From UPXZ01 sp964498765 (GTDB lineage Bacteria; Bacteroidota; Bacteroidia; Bacteroidales; Paludibacteraceae), in contig CAZCIU010000011.1 of assembly GCA_964498765.1 (NCBI GenBank), forward strand, positions 1 to 55,160: DNA of 55,160 nucleotides, in the 5' to 3' direction. The notes under the pieces were generated by a model. That model was not told the DNA's origin, did no database searches, and saw only the letters and a program-made list of their open reading frames with translations. The position numbers were made by a program, and so were the translations under genes. Below, piece by piece: positions 7,907 to 16,198 of this stretch (within the stretch, counting starts at the first letter, position 1; each line of letters begins with the position of its first letter).

Positions 7907-8067
7907 GTCTGAACTATGATTTATTGGATTATTGTTATAAATATGATTATCTTTTTCTGATTATTAATTCTTTCTGCATATAGCAATCTGAGTGATTTAA
8001 ATTGATAATATCCATTATATTTGTATCATCGAAATCATATCAATCAAAAAAAAATCACAGTTCAGAC
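7907..8067. mobile_element. MITE-like element with 16-bp terminal inverted repeats
   Basis: The left end is GTCTGAACTATGATTT (7907-7922). The right end (8052-8067) is AAATCACAGTTCAGAC, whose reverse complement differs at one base of 16. Beyond the ends both arms continue with related GATT/TATGATT-like units, so the 161-bp segment is loosely palindromic throughout. It encodes no transposase; a 22-codon minus-strand ORF inside it has no recognisable similarity. It fills almost the whole gap between usp and murF-alr, with only 2 bp between its right end and the murF-alr stop codon. I recall similar GTCTGAAC-ended repeats in other Bacteroidota genomes, but have not checked. No clear target-site duplication is visible. 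Confidence 0.6.
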
Positions 8068-8069
8068 GT

Positions 8070-10526
8070 TTAATCCACAAAATACACCCTCTTCACTCGT
8101 CTTGAAACACTTGTAAGAATTTCGTAAGGAATGGTTTCCAGTTTTTCGGCTACCTCCTGAATGGTGATATTCTTTCCGAAAATTTCCACGCTGTCACCCT
8201 CTTCGGCAGGAATTCCGGTCAGGTCAATCATCGTAATGTCCATACTGATATTGCCGACGACCTTCGCCCGATGCCCATTAACCCACACCTCGCCCACTCC
8301 ATTACTCAAATGGCGATTGAAACCATCCGCGTAGCCAATCGGGATTACGCCAATGCGACTGTCACGTGTGAGTTTTCCTTTACGGCTGTAACCCACTGTA
8401 TCTCCGGCTTTTACATCCCTAATTTGCAGAATGATTGTTTTCAGCGTGCAGACCGTTTCCAGTTTCACATCCGGAAGCGCACTCACATCATACAGCCCAA
8501 TGCCCAACCGCACCATATCAAATTGGTATTCCGGGAAACGCTCAATTCCTGCCGAATTCAAAATATGGCGTAAGATTTTATGCGAAAATGCCTGTGAAAT
8601 TTCATCGGCGCAAGCGGTGAAAATTTCAAACTGCTTTCGTGTAAAATCATCAAATTCAGCACTATCCGACCCAACCAAATGCGAAAATATCGAACGCACT
8701 TTCACTTGGTTCTGATTTTTAAGAAGCTCTACCAATTCCAACATATTTTTCTGCTCAAATCCCAAGCGGTGCATTCCCGTATCTATCTTAATATGAATGG
8801 GATAATCGGTCAAAGCAAGTTTTTCGGCAGAAGCGATAAAGGATTTCAACAAATCAAAACTGTAAATTTCCGGTTCCAATTTATTGTCAAAAATCGTGTC
8901 AAAAGCCGATTTTTCAGGGTTCATCACCACTATCGGCACGCGAATACCTTCGCGACGCAGTTCGGCACCTTCATCGCCTACCGCCACGGCCAGATAATCG
9001 CACCGATTATTTTGCAACGCGCGAGCCACTTCCACCGAACCGCTTCCGTACGCAAACGCCTTCACCATGCACATCATACGTGTTTCCGGACAAAGTTTTG
9101 AGCGGAAATAATTCAAATTGCTAATCAGCGCATTCATATTCACGTCCAAGGTAGTTTCGTGTACTCGTTGTTCCAAACGCACCAAAATATCCTCAAAATG
9201 AAAACTCCTAGAACCTTTCAGCAAAATAATTTCGTTTTTGAAATCACGCATCAGAGGCGATCTTAGCAAATCATCCGTATCGTGGAAAAAATATTTTTCT
9301 TCGGTTGAAAATTTATCTGCCTGCTTGGAAATTTCTTCTCCGACGCCAATAATTTTCTGGATATTTTTGCTTTTCACTAGCTCCGCCACCATCGTGTAAA
9401 GTTCATCGGAAGAGTGTCCGCTTTGGAAAATATCTGACAAAATCAATGTCCGTGAAAGCTCTTTTTTGCCCGATTGCCGATTGAGAAAATCCAGTGCAAT
9501 GCCCAACGAATTTAAGTCAGAATTGTAAGTATCGTTGATTATCTGACAACTGTTTGTGCCTTCTTTAACCTCCAATCGCATCGCTACGGGTTCCAGCAAA
9601 AGCAATTTTTCTGCTATTTTTTCCGGTGCATAATTCAGGTAAAGCATCGTGCAAACGCATTGCAGAGCATTTTCGATAGACGCATCGTCGGTAAATGGAA
9701 TTTCGAGCGAAAATTCACGGTTTTTATAGCTGAGTTCAACGTTTGTTACGCTGTTTTTCTCAATTTTCAAGACTTGCAACTGCGTATCTTCTTTCTTTCC
9801 CCAGGAAAAAAGTTTGGTTTTCAACTTGGCTTGCAGGATGGAAATTTCCAACAATTTATCATCCGAATTGTAAATCAGCACTTCCGCGTCCCTGAAAAGT
9901 TTGATTTTTTCATCTGCTTTTTGCTTCAATCCACCAAAACCTTCCTGATGTGCATCACCCAAATTGGTAAAAATTCCAATCGTTGGACGAATGATGGTTT
10001 GTAGTTTTTCCATTTCGCCCATTTGCGAAATGCCCGCTTCAAAAACACCCAGTTCGGTGTTTTCGCTCAGCGCCCAAACCGAAAGTGGCACGCCGATTTG
10101 CGAGTTGTAGCTTTTTGGTGAGCGCACAATGCGGAAATCCTCGTTGAGCAGTTGATAGAGCCATTCTTTCACCATCGTTTTGCCGTTGCTTCCGGTAATT
10201 CCGATTACGGGAATTTGGAAAAGCGAGCGGTGCGCCGAAGCCAAAGTTTGCAAAGCAGAAAGCGTGTTTTCCACTTGCAGAAAAACGGCGTCGGGCATTT
10301 CTTCCGCATCGGCGGGCAGTTCGCTAACCACGAAGTAGCGCAGGTTTTGGCGATATAGTTCCGAAATATATTTATGTCCGTCGTTTCTATCCGATTTCAG
10401 CGCAAAAAAAAGCGTTTCGGCCGGAAACGAAAGCGAACGACTATCCGTCAGCAACCATTGAATTTCTACGTCTGGAAGATTATTCAGGTTGGAATTCAGG
10501 ATTTTAGCTATTTGAGAAAGTTTCAT
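8070..10526 (-). CDS. Bifunctional MurF / alanine racemase
   Basis: An 818-residue cytoplasmic fusion that racemises alanine and adds D-Ala-D-Ala to UDP-MurNAc-tripeptide, the last soluble step of peptidoglycan precursor synthesis. Residues 1-455 are MurF: the ATP-binding loop GSNGKT is at 112-117 and the INDTYNSD motif near 330-337. Residues ~460-818 are the racemase: the PLP lysine is K489 in MVKAFAYG, and the second catalytic residue is Y713 in VGYSRKG, followed by VIPIGYADGF. This fusion is typical of Bacteroidota. The N-terminal start fits the family and a -7 box lies 23 bases upstream. An inverted-repeat element follows 2 bp after the stop. Confidence 0.95.
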   Translation of the reverse strand: MKLSQIAKILNSNLNNLPDVEIQWLLTDSRSLSFPAETLFFALKSDRNDGHKYISELYRQNLRYFVVSELPADAEEMPDAVFLQVENTLSALQTLASAHRSLFQIPVIGITGSNGKTMVKEWLYQLLNEDFRIVRSPKSYNSQIGVPLSVWALSENTELGVFEAGISQMGEMEKLQTIIRPTIGIFTNLGDAHQEGFGGLKQKADEKIKLFRDAEVLIYNSDDKLLEISILQAKLKTKLFSWGKKEDTQLQVLKIEKNSVTNVELSYKNREFSLEIPFTDDASIENALQCVCTMLYLNYAPEKIAEKLLLLEPVAMRLEVKEGTNSCQIINDTYNSDLNSLGIALDFLNRQSGKKELSRTLILSDIFQSGHSSDELYTMVAELVKSKNIQKIIGVGEEISKQADKFSTEEKYFFHDTDDLLRSPLMRDFKNEIILLKGSRSFHFEDILVRLEQRVHETTLDVNMNALISNLNYFRSKLCPETRMMCMVKAFAYGSGSVEVARALQNNRCDYLAVAVGDEGAELRREGIRVPIVVMNPEKSAFDTIFDNKLEPEIYSFDLLKSFIASAEKLALTDYPIHIKIDTGMHRLGFEQKNMLELVELLKNQNQVKVRSIFSHLVGSDSAEFDDFTRKQFEIFTACADEISQAFSHKILRHILNSAGIERFPEYQFDMVRLGIGLYDVSALPDVKLETVCTLKTIILQIRDVKAGDTVGYSRKGKLTRDSRIGVIPIGYADGFNRHLSNGVGEVWVNGHRAKVVGNISMDITMIDLTGIPAEEGDSVEIFGKNITIQEVAEKLETIPYEILTSVSRRVKRVYFVD

Positions 10527-10548
10527 TATTCATTCGAATTTAGGAATA

Positions 10549-10556
10549 CAAAGGTA
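10549..10556 (-). promoter_or_regulatory. -7 box for murF-alr
   Basis: On the minus strand this reads TACCTTTG (TAnnTTTG), 23 bases before the murF-alr ATG. The -33 element is not obvious. Confidence 0.5.
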
Positions 10557-10620
10557 GGAAAAAATGTTGATTGTGGGTGTTTATACTGTTCCGAAGTTCA
10601 TAGTTTGCATCAAGAAGAAT

Positions 10621-10653
10621 TTTGAAAAAATCATCTAAAAAATATTACCTTTG
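10621..10653 (+). promoter_or_regulatory. Bacteroidota promoter, both boxes present
   Basis: TTTG (10621-10624), a 21-nt spacer and TACCTTTG (10646-10653) match the Bacteroidota housekeeping consensus in sequence and spacing. It drives the small ParB/Srx-like gene, whose ATG is 29 bases downstream. Confidence 0.75.
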
Positions 10654-10682
10654 GCTCCGTATTACATTTAATCAATCGAAAA

Positions 10683-11069
10683 ATGATCAAAATCAGGAAA
10701 CAATATCACTTAAAAAAGTCGGAAAATGGATTTTACGCTTGGGATGTTCATAAACTAATTGAGAAAAGCAAAAACTTTCCAATTATTGAAATCGAATTGA
10801 GCGAAATTAACGAGTTTTACGAAAATTTTTGGTATCAAAACAATGAAGTTCCATCGTGTCATTCTATGGTAGAACACATGAAATTAATTAACGAGGCTTC
10901 ATTGGATTATCCAATCATTTTGACTGCTGAGGGCACTTTAATGGACGGAATGCATCGGGTTGGTAAAGCGTATTTGGAAGGTCACAAAACAATAAAAGCG
11001 GTAAAATTTGAAATTACGCCAGAACCGGATTTTATAGATGTTTTTCCGGAAAATTTATCGTATGATTAA
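10683..11069 (+). CDS. Small ParB/sulfiredoxin-fold-like protein
   Basis: A 128-residue soluble protein. The stretch LMDGMHRVGKAYLEGHKTIKAV near residues 87-107 resembles the D-G-x-H-R signature of the ParB/Srx nucleotide-binding fold, where the His-Arg pair contacts phosphate. No ParB DNA-binding domain follows, so it is a stand-alone domain. Possible roles include a nucleotide- or phosphate-dependent enzyme, but I cannot assign a substrate. It has its own promoter and terminator and is therefore a single-gene unit between murF-alr and tpx. Confidence 0.65.
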   Translation: MIKIRKQYHLKKSENGFYAWDVHKLIEKSKNFPIIEIELSEINEFYENFWYQNNEVPSCHSMVEHMKLINEASLDYPIILTAEGTLMDGMHRVGKAYLEGHKTIKAVKFEITPEPDFIDVFPENLSYD

Positions 11070-11113
11070 TTGCCTCAACCAAATTTGATTAAAAACGTAT
11101 CAAAATTTAAACC

Positions 11114-11146
11114 AAAAAGACCTGCTCTCACGAGCAAGTCTTTTTC
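11114..11146. terminator. Bidirectional terminator
   Basis: AAAAAGAC-C-TGCTC pairs with GAGCA-A-GTCTTTTT around a 4-base loop. It separates the small + strand gene from the convergent tpx. Confidence 0.85.
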
Positions 11147-11173
11147 ACTTTTTAATAACTCATAAAAAATCTT

Positions 11174-11659
11174 TTACAAAGGAACGTTGTATTCTGGTTC
11201 CGTAGTAATTTCAGGAACCAATTCGGTGTATGTAACCACGCCATTTTCGTCCAGTGCAACTACAGCGCGAGCGCAAAGACCGTTAAGCGGACCGTCTGTC
11301 ATCAGCACTCCGTAATCAGTTGCGAAGTTGTTGTAACGAAAATCAGATGCTGTAATCACATCATTCAAGCCTTCTGCTCCACAAAAACGGGAAGATGCAA
11401 AAGGTAAATCTTTTGATACACATAGCACAGAAACTCCTTTTTCAGAAGCTACTTTGTTAAATTTACGAACAGAAGTTGCGCAAACTCCGGTATCTATACT
11501 TGGGAAAATATTCAAAATCACTTTTTTTCCGGCAAAATCCGCCAAAGTCACTTCACTCAAATCACCTTTAACAAGTTTGAAATCCGGTGCTTTCTCTCCT
11601 ACTTTTGGCAAATCTCCATTTGTTTGAACTGCATTGCCTTTAAAATTTGTTGTAGCCAT
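11174..11659 (-). CDS. tpx: Thiol peroxidase (atypical 2-Cys peroxiredoxin)
   Basis: A 161-residue cytoplasmic peroxiredoxin that reduces peroxides with electrons from thioredoxin. The peroxidatic cysteine is C60 in PSIDTGVCATSVRKF. The resolving cysteine is C93 in SSRFCGAEG, matching the Tpx spacing of about 34 residues. SKDLPFA and the NVPL end are also family features. Length is normal (about 165). It stands alone, convergent to the preceding gene. I see no clear -7 box in the 217-bp gap to the next gene. Confidence 0.93.
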   Translation of the reverse strand: MATTNFKGNAVQTNGDLPKVGEKAPDFKLVKGDLSEVTLADFAGKKVILNIFPSIDTGVCATSVRKFNKVASEKGVSVLCVSKDLPFASSRFCGAEGLNDVITASDFRYNNFATDYGVLMTDGPLNGLCARAVVALDENGVVTYTELVPEITTEPEYNVPL

Positions 11660-11734
11660 TTCTTAGTTATATTTAATAATTATAAAATTAGTTATTGTTA
11701 CTATGATTTACAACAAAGATTCATCGATTTTGTT

Positions 11735-11742
11735 TATATTTG
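11735..11742 (+). promoter_or_regulatory. -7 box upstream of GH13 gene (weak)
   Basis: TATATTTG fits TAnnTTTG, about 135 bases before the glycosidase ATG. There is no -33 match. The rest of the 217-bp gap between tpx and the glycosidase shows nothing else. Confidence 0.35.
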
Positions 11743-11876
11743 TAGAGAATATTGCTTCTGTTATTTTCACAATAAAAAGAAGCTTTATTGTTTTTATATG
11801 CCATCACAAAGGCAAAAAATGAGCATTGACTTTTAACTGAACACCTTATATACACAAACAAAAACAAACTAACTTA

Positions 11877-13568
11877 ATGTCAAAATTTGTTATCTATCAA
11901 GTACTTCCGAGGCTTTTCGGAAATTATAATACAACAAGAAAATACAATGGCTCTATTGAAGAAAACGGCTGTGGAAAATTCAACAGTTTTACACCGAAAG
12001 CTCTTCAAAAAATCAAGGAATTTGGTGCAACGCATATTTGGTACACCGGAATTCTGGAACACGCCACCAAAACCGATTATACAGCTTACGGCATTATTCC
12101 CGACCATCACGGCGTAGTAAAAGGAAACGCCGGTTCACCCTACGCAATCAAGGATTTTTACGATGTTGATCCCGATTTAGCGGAAAATGTGATGGAAAGA
12201 ATGGCTGAATTCGAAGCGATGATAGCCAGAACGCACGATGCCGGATTAAAAGCCATCATTGATTTTGTACCAAATCACACTGCTCGCCAATATCATTCGG
12301 ATATGAAACCTAAAGGCGTGCATGATTTGGGTGAAACGGACAATCCAAACTGGGCATTCTCGCCGTTGAACAATTATTATTACATGACCGGCGAGCAACT
12401 CCGCCCTTCTTTTAATACGGATGCTTACGAAGAATATCCCGCCAAAGCAACCGGAAACGACCAATTTACCGCCTACCCGACCGAATTTGACTGGTATGAA
12501 ACCGTAAAACTAAATTACGGCGTAAATTACCGCGAAGGCATGCAAAAACAATTTGATCCGATACCGAATACCTGGTACAAGATGTTGGATATTTTGGTTT
12601 ATTGGACTGAGAAAAAAGTGGATGGTTTTCGCTGTGATATGGCCGAAATGGTACCTGTGGAATTCTGGGGATGGGTAATTCCTAAAATCAAACAAATTAA
12701 TCCTGATATTATTTTTATTGCTGAAGTTTATAATCCTGCCGAATATAGAAATTATATCTGTAACGGAAAATTTGATTTTCTGTATGATAAAGTTGGGATG
12801 TATGACATTCTGCGAGGTATTATCAGTAGAAATCAACCTGCCCGCGACATAACTTCTGCCTGGCAAAGTCTGAACGGAATTACAGAAAACATGCTTCATT
12901 TTATGGAAAATCACGACGAGCAACGCATCGCATCCGGATTTTTCTGTGGAAACGGCATTTATGCCAGACCGGCCGTAATCGTTTCAGCCACACTTACTTC
13001 TGCTCCATTTATGGTATATATGGGACAAGAATTGGGCGAACTCGGGATGGATATGGAAGGTTTTAGCGGCGTAGATGGGAAAACCACCATTTTTGATTAT
13101 TGGGGCATTGCATCCTATCAGGCTTGGGCAAATAATGGCGAATTCGATGGAAAAAAACTGAACGAAGAGCAGCAGGAATTACGAAATTTCTACGAAAAAC
13201 TGCTCAATGTTTCCATGAAGGAAAAAGCTATTAATCAGGGAATAATGTATGATTTGGTATTTGCCAACAATGGAAATCCGAATTTCAATACGCATAAAAA
13301 ATATGCTTATTTTAGAAAACACGAAGATGATTTGCTGCTTTGCATCGTGAATTTTGGCGATAAGCCCAAAGATGTTGAAGTAAACATTCCATCCGAAGCA
13401 TTTCAATATTTAAATCTGAAAGAGGACGAGTATTACAATTCTGTGAATTTGCTGAATGAAAGCGAGAATTTTCCTATCCAAAAACTTACATCATCTGCTC
13501 CTTACAAAGTTTATATTCCGGCTTGGGACGGTAAGATATTGAAACTTAGCAAAGTGAAAGTGATTTAA
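11877..13568 (+). CDS. Cytoplasmic GH13 alpha-amylase-family enzyme
   Basis: A 563-residue glycoside hydrolase acting on alpha-glucans or malto-oligosaccharides. The catalytic triad of the family is visible: nucleophile D254 in VDGFRCDMAEM, acid/base E283 in IFIAEVY, and D347 in FMENHDEQR. The first conserved region is DFVPNHTA near residue 125. There is no signal peptide, so it works inside the cell, for example in storage-glycan or maltodextrin turnover. The C-terminal ~100 residues look like the usual beta-sandwich. Subfamily and exact substrate cannot be fixed. It is a single gene between tpx and eno. Confidence 0.85.
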   Translation: MSKFVIYQVLPRLFGNYNTTRKYNGSIEENGCGKFNSFTPKALQKIKEFGATHIWYTGILEHATKTDYTAYGIIPDHHGVVKGNAGSPYAIKDFYDVDPDLAENVMERMAEFEAMIARTHDAGLKAIIDFVPNHTARQYHSDMKPKGVHDLGETDNPNWAFSPLNNYYYMTGEQLRPSFNTDAYEEYPAKATGNDQFTAYPTEFDWYETVKLNYGVNYREGMQKQFDPIPNTWYKMLDILVYWTEKKVDGFRCDMAEMVPVEFWGWVIPKIKQINPDIIFIAEVYNPAEYRNYICNGKFDFLYDKVGMYDILRGIISRNQPARDITSAWQSLNGITENMLHFMENHDEQRIASGFFCGNGIYARPAVIVSATLTSAPFMVYMGQELGELGMDMEGFSGVDGKTTIFDYWGIASYQAWANNGEFDGKKLNEEQQELRNFYEKLLNVSMKEKAINQGIMYDLVFANNGNPNFNTHKKYAYFRKHEDDLLLCIVNFGDKPKDVEVNIPSEAFQYLNLKEDEYYNSVNLLNESENFPIQKLTSSAPYKVYIPAWDGKILKLSKVKVI

Positions 13569-13618
13569 CTCATAAAAATTGTACGTAAAAATCACTTAAT
13601 AATCTCAAGATTTTTTCG

Positions 13619-13626
13619 TATCTTTG
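13619..13626 (+). promoter_or_regulatory. -7 box for eno
   Basis: TATCTTTG followed by CACC is a good match to the Bacteroidota -7 box, 58 bases before the enolase ATG. No -33 TTG is evident. Confidence 0.55.
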
Positions 13627-13684
13627 CACCCGAATTCAGAAATGTTAAAAAACAAAATATATCAATTATTTAATAAAAATCATT

Positions 13685-14965
13685 ATGAGTAGAATTGAAA
13701 AAATCGTAGCTCGCGAAGTATTGGACTCTCGCGGAAATCCTACAATTGAAGTTGACGTAACATTGGAATCAGGCGCATTTGGTCGCGCAGCAGTTCCATC
13801 CGGAGCATCTACCGGCGAAAACGAAGCACTTGAACTACGCGACGGCGACAAAAAACGCTATTTGGGTAAAGGTGTTTTGAAAGCAGTTGAAAATGTAAAC
13901 AAAACAATCGCTCCTGCATTAGTAGGACAATGCGCTCTTGGACAACGTGCTATCGACAAAAAAATGATTGCTATGGACGGCACAAAGACCAAATCTAATT
14001 TGGGTGCAAATGCTATTCTAGGTGTTTCTATGGCAGTAGCTAAAGCTGCAGCTGACTATCTTGGTCTTCCATTGTATCGCTATATTGGTGGAACTAACGC
14101 TTATACACTTCCTGTTCCAATGATGAACATCATCAACGGTGGTTCTCACTCTGACGCTCCTATCGCTTTCCAAGAATTTATGGTTCGCCCAATCGGCGCA
14201 ACTTCTTTCCGCGAAGGTCTTCGTATGGGAACTGAAGTTTTCCACGCTTTGAAAAAAGTATTGCATGACAAAGGACTTAGCACTGCTGTAGGTGACGAAG
14301 GTGGTTTTGCTCCAAATCTTGCTGGTGGTACTGAAGAAGCTCTTGAATCAATTCTAACTGCTATCCGCAACGCTGGTTACGAACCAGGAAAAGACGTTAC
14401 AATCGGTCTTGACTGTGCATCTTCAGAATTCTTCAAAGATAGAATTTATGACTATAGCAAATTTGAAGGACCTAACGGTAAAAAACGCAACTCTGCTGAG
14501 CAAGCTGCTTACTTGGAAGAACTTATCACTAAATACCCAATCGACTCTATCGAAGATGGTATGGGCGAAAACGACTGGGACGGATGGAAAATCCTTACTG
14601 ACAAAATCGGAAGCAAATGCCAATTGGTTGGTGATGACTTGTTTGTAACAAACGTAGATTTCTTGAAAAAAGGTATCGACACTGGTTGCGCAAACTCTAT
14701 CCTTATCAAAGTAAACCAAATCGGTTCTTTGACTGAAACATTGGATGCTATCGAAATGGCTCACCGTGCAGGTTACACTTCAGTAACTTCTCACCGTTCA
14801 GGTGAAACTGAAGATGCAACTATCGCAGACATCGCTGTTGCAACTAATTCTGGTCAAATCAAAACCGGTTCTGCAAGTCGTTCAGACCGTATGGCTAAAT
14901 ACAACCAACTACTTCGCATCGAAGAAGAATTGGGCGATCTAGCTGTTTATGGTTATAAAAAATAA
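13685..14965 (+). CDS. eno: Enolase
   Basis: Phosphopyruvate hydratase (426 residues) interconverts 2-phosphoglycerate and phosphoenolpyruvate in glycolysis; cytoplasmic. The signature motifs are present: SRGNPTIEVDV near residue 14, PSGASTGENEALELRD, the flap GGSHSDAPIAFQEFM near 155, the metal ligands in IGLDCASSEF and SIEDGMGENDW, LVGDDLFVTN, and SHRSGETEDATIADIAVA. Length is normal. Codons are markedly uniform (Ct-ending Leu and Gt-ending Gly are common), as expected for a highly expressed gene. It is monocistronic, with its own -7 box and terminator. Confidence 0.98.
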   Translation: MSRIEKIVAREVLDSRGNPTIEVDVTLESGAFGRAAVPSGASTGENEALELRDGDKKRYLGKGVLKAVENVNKTIAPALVGQCALGQRAIDKKMIAMDGTKTKSNLGANAILGVSMAVAKAAADYLGLPLYRYIGGTNAYTLPVPMMNIINGGSHSDAPIAFQEFMVRPIGATSFREGLRMGTEVFHALKKVLHDKGLSTAVGDEGGFAPNLAGGTEEALESILTAIRNAGYEPGKDVTIGLDCASSEFFKDRIYDYSKFEGPNGKKRNSAEQAAYLEELITKYPIDSIEDGMGENDWDGWKILTDKIGSKCQLVGDDLFVTNVDFLKKGIDTGCANSILIKVNQIGSLTETLDAIEMAHRAGYTSVTSHRSGETEDATIADIAVATNSGQIKTGSASRSDRMAKYNQLLRIEEELGDLAVYGYKK

Positions 14966-15000
14966 TTTAAGTACTGATTTTTAATCAGTCTCAATTTCTA

Positions 15001-15036
15001 AAAACCGATTTTCTGAAAAGAGAATCGGTTTTTTAT
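15001..15036 (+). terminator. Terminator after eno
   Basis: AAAACCGATT pairs with AATCGGTTTT with an inner TCT/AGA extension and a GAAA loop, followed by a T tract. A weaker hairpin (ACTGATTTTTAATCAGT, near 14972) precedes it. Confidence 0.88.
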
Positions 15037-15050
15037 TTTTGAGAAAAATG

Positions 15051-15081
15051 TTTGAGAAAGAACGGAAAGTGAGTATATTTG
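15051..15081 (+). promoter_or_regulatory. Bacteroidota promoter for the HMA-CDF transporter
   Basis: TTTG (15051-15054), a 19-nt spacer and TATATTTG (15074-15081) match the consensus fully. The start codon lies 127 bases downstream, leaving a leader of about 120 nt with no obvious structure. Confidence 0.7.
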
Positions 15082-15208
15082 TAAGTTAAGAAGTATAACG
15101 AAACACAGAATTTAGTGCTAACGAAAAAAACTGTTTAGAAGTTTTATGTAGAAATTGACATTACCCTAAAATTTTTGACGTATTCTTTGATTTTACACAA
15201 TTTCCCCA

Positions 15209-16003
15209 ATGCAAAAATCCACTTTCAAAATAGCTAAAATGGACTGTCCATCTGAAGAGCAAATGATTCGGATGAAATTAGATGATTTGATTGAAATTCA
15301 GTCGCTTGATTTTGACATTCCTAATAGGCAACTGACAGTTTTCCATTCAGGAAATAATGACGGAATTTTTGAGCGCTTGGATGCTTTGGATTTTGATACT
15401 TCGCTGATTGGAAGCGTAGAGGAAGATTATATCGAAGCAAAAGATAATTCTGCCAAGGAACGAAAACTGCTTTGGTGGGTTTTGGCGATTAACTTTTTCT
15501 TTTTCTTGCTGGAAATCTCCACCGGATTTATTTCCAATTCGATGGGACTAGTTTCCGATAGTTTGGATATGTTAGCTGATAGTTTTGTGTATGGGTTGGC
15601 ATTATTTGCTGTAGGCGGCACGCTGATACTCAAAAAGAAAATTGCCAAAGCAGCAGGCTTTCTGCAACTCACGCTTGCATTACTCGGTTTTGTGGAAGTT
15701 ATTCGCCGATTTGTGGGACTGGAAGAAGTCCCCGAATTTCGGATGATGATTATTATTTCTATTCTTGCGCTTATTGGCAACGGAATTTGTCTTTATCTAC
15801 TCCAAAAAAGCAAAAGCAAAGAAGCGCACATGCAAGCCAGCATGATTTTCACTTCCAACGACGTAATTGTAAATCTCGGCGTAATTTTAGCCGGAATATT
15901 GGTTTTCGTTACACATTCCCGCTATCCCGATCTAATTATTGGTACAATTGTATTTATTATTGTTGGTCGTGGAGCATTCCGAATTCTGAAACTGGCAGAA
16001 TAA
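15209..16003 (+). CDS. CDF-type cation transporter with N-terminal HMA-like domain
   Basis: A 264-residue membrane protein. Residues 1-~75 form a ferredoxin-like HMA module, but the usual M-x-C-x-x-C site reads KMDCPSEEQ, so only one cysteine remains. Residues ~88-262 hold about six hydrophobic segments of the cation diffusion facilitator fold; the site normally read as HDxxD is SDSLDMLADS here. The normal cytoplasmic C-terminal domain is missing, so the HMA module may replace it as the metal-sensing or docking part. Likely a divalent metal exporter (Zn, Fe or Mn); specificity is inference. It has its own promoter. Confidence 0.75.
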   Translation: MQKSTFKIAKMDCPSEEQMIRMKLDDLIEIQSLDFDIPNRQLTVFHSGNNDGIFERLDALDFDTSLIGSVEEDYIEAKDNSAKERKLLWWVLAINFFFFLLEISTGFISNSMGLVSDSLDMLADSFVYGLALFAVGGTLILKKKIAKAAGFLQLTLALLGFVEVIRRFVGLEEVPEFRMMIIISILALIGNGICLYLLQKSKSKEAHMQASMIFTSNDVIVNLGVILAGILVFVTHSRYPDLIIGTIVFIIVGRGAFRILKLAE

Positions 16004-16023
16004 CTTCCAATTTCTCCCCTTTT

Positions 16024-16039
16024 TGTCATACTACTGACA
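16024..16039. promoter_or_regulatory. TGTCA-N6-TGACA dyad, candidate activator site for degQ
   Basis: TGTCATACTACTGACA has 5-bp inverted arms. An overlapping alternative (ACTGA, 7 nt, TCAGT, 16033-16049) is also visible. It lies about 185-200 bp upstream of the predicted sigma-54 start site, a normal distance for an enhancer-binding activator. Confidence 0.5.
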
Positions 16040-16150
16040 TTTTTTCAGTAAACTTTCCTTCGAAATCTCTCGTTGAACTACTTGTGGGTTTAAATTATAA
16101 AGGATTTTTAAACATTGCCGAATGGCAGCGTTAAAGCCCGTTAAGCCACA

Positions 16151-16167
16151 TTTTAACATTGTTAAAA
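16151..16167. promoter_or_regulatory. TTTTAAC-ATT-GTTAAAA palindrome in degQ promoter region
   Basis: A perfect 7-bp inverted repeat with a 3-nt centre, about 30 bp upstream of the -24 element. It may be a second protein site. A small TGCC-GAAT-GGCA hairpin sequence lies just before it (16116-16127). Confidence 0.35.
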
Positions 16168-16198
16168 TTGACCAAATATATTGCATTTCAGAATAATG

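Noticed and set aside
7950..8015. A 22-codon minus-strand ORF inside the inverted-repeat element, considered as a leader peptide or the lost N-terminus of usp
   Set aside because: It is in a different frame from usp and ends before it. Its sequence shows no UspA character. Short ORFs are expected by chance in such DNA.
8679..9101. Long open frame opposite murF-alr (140 codons), considered as an overlapping gene
   Set aside because: It is a low-stop shadow of a strongly coding region. It has no promoter or recognisable protein character.
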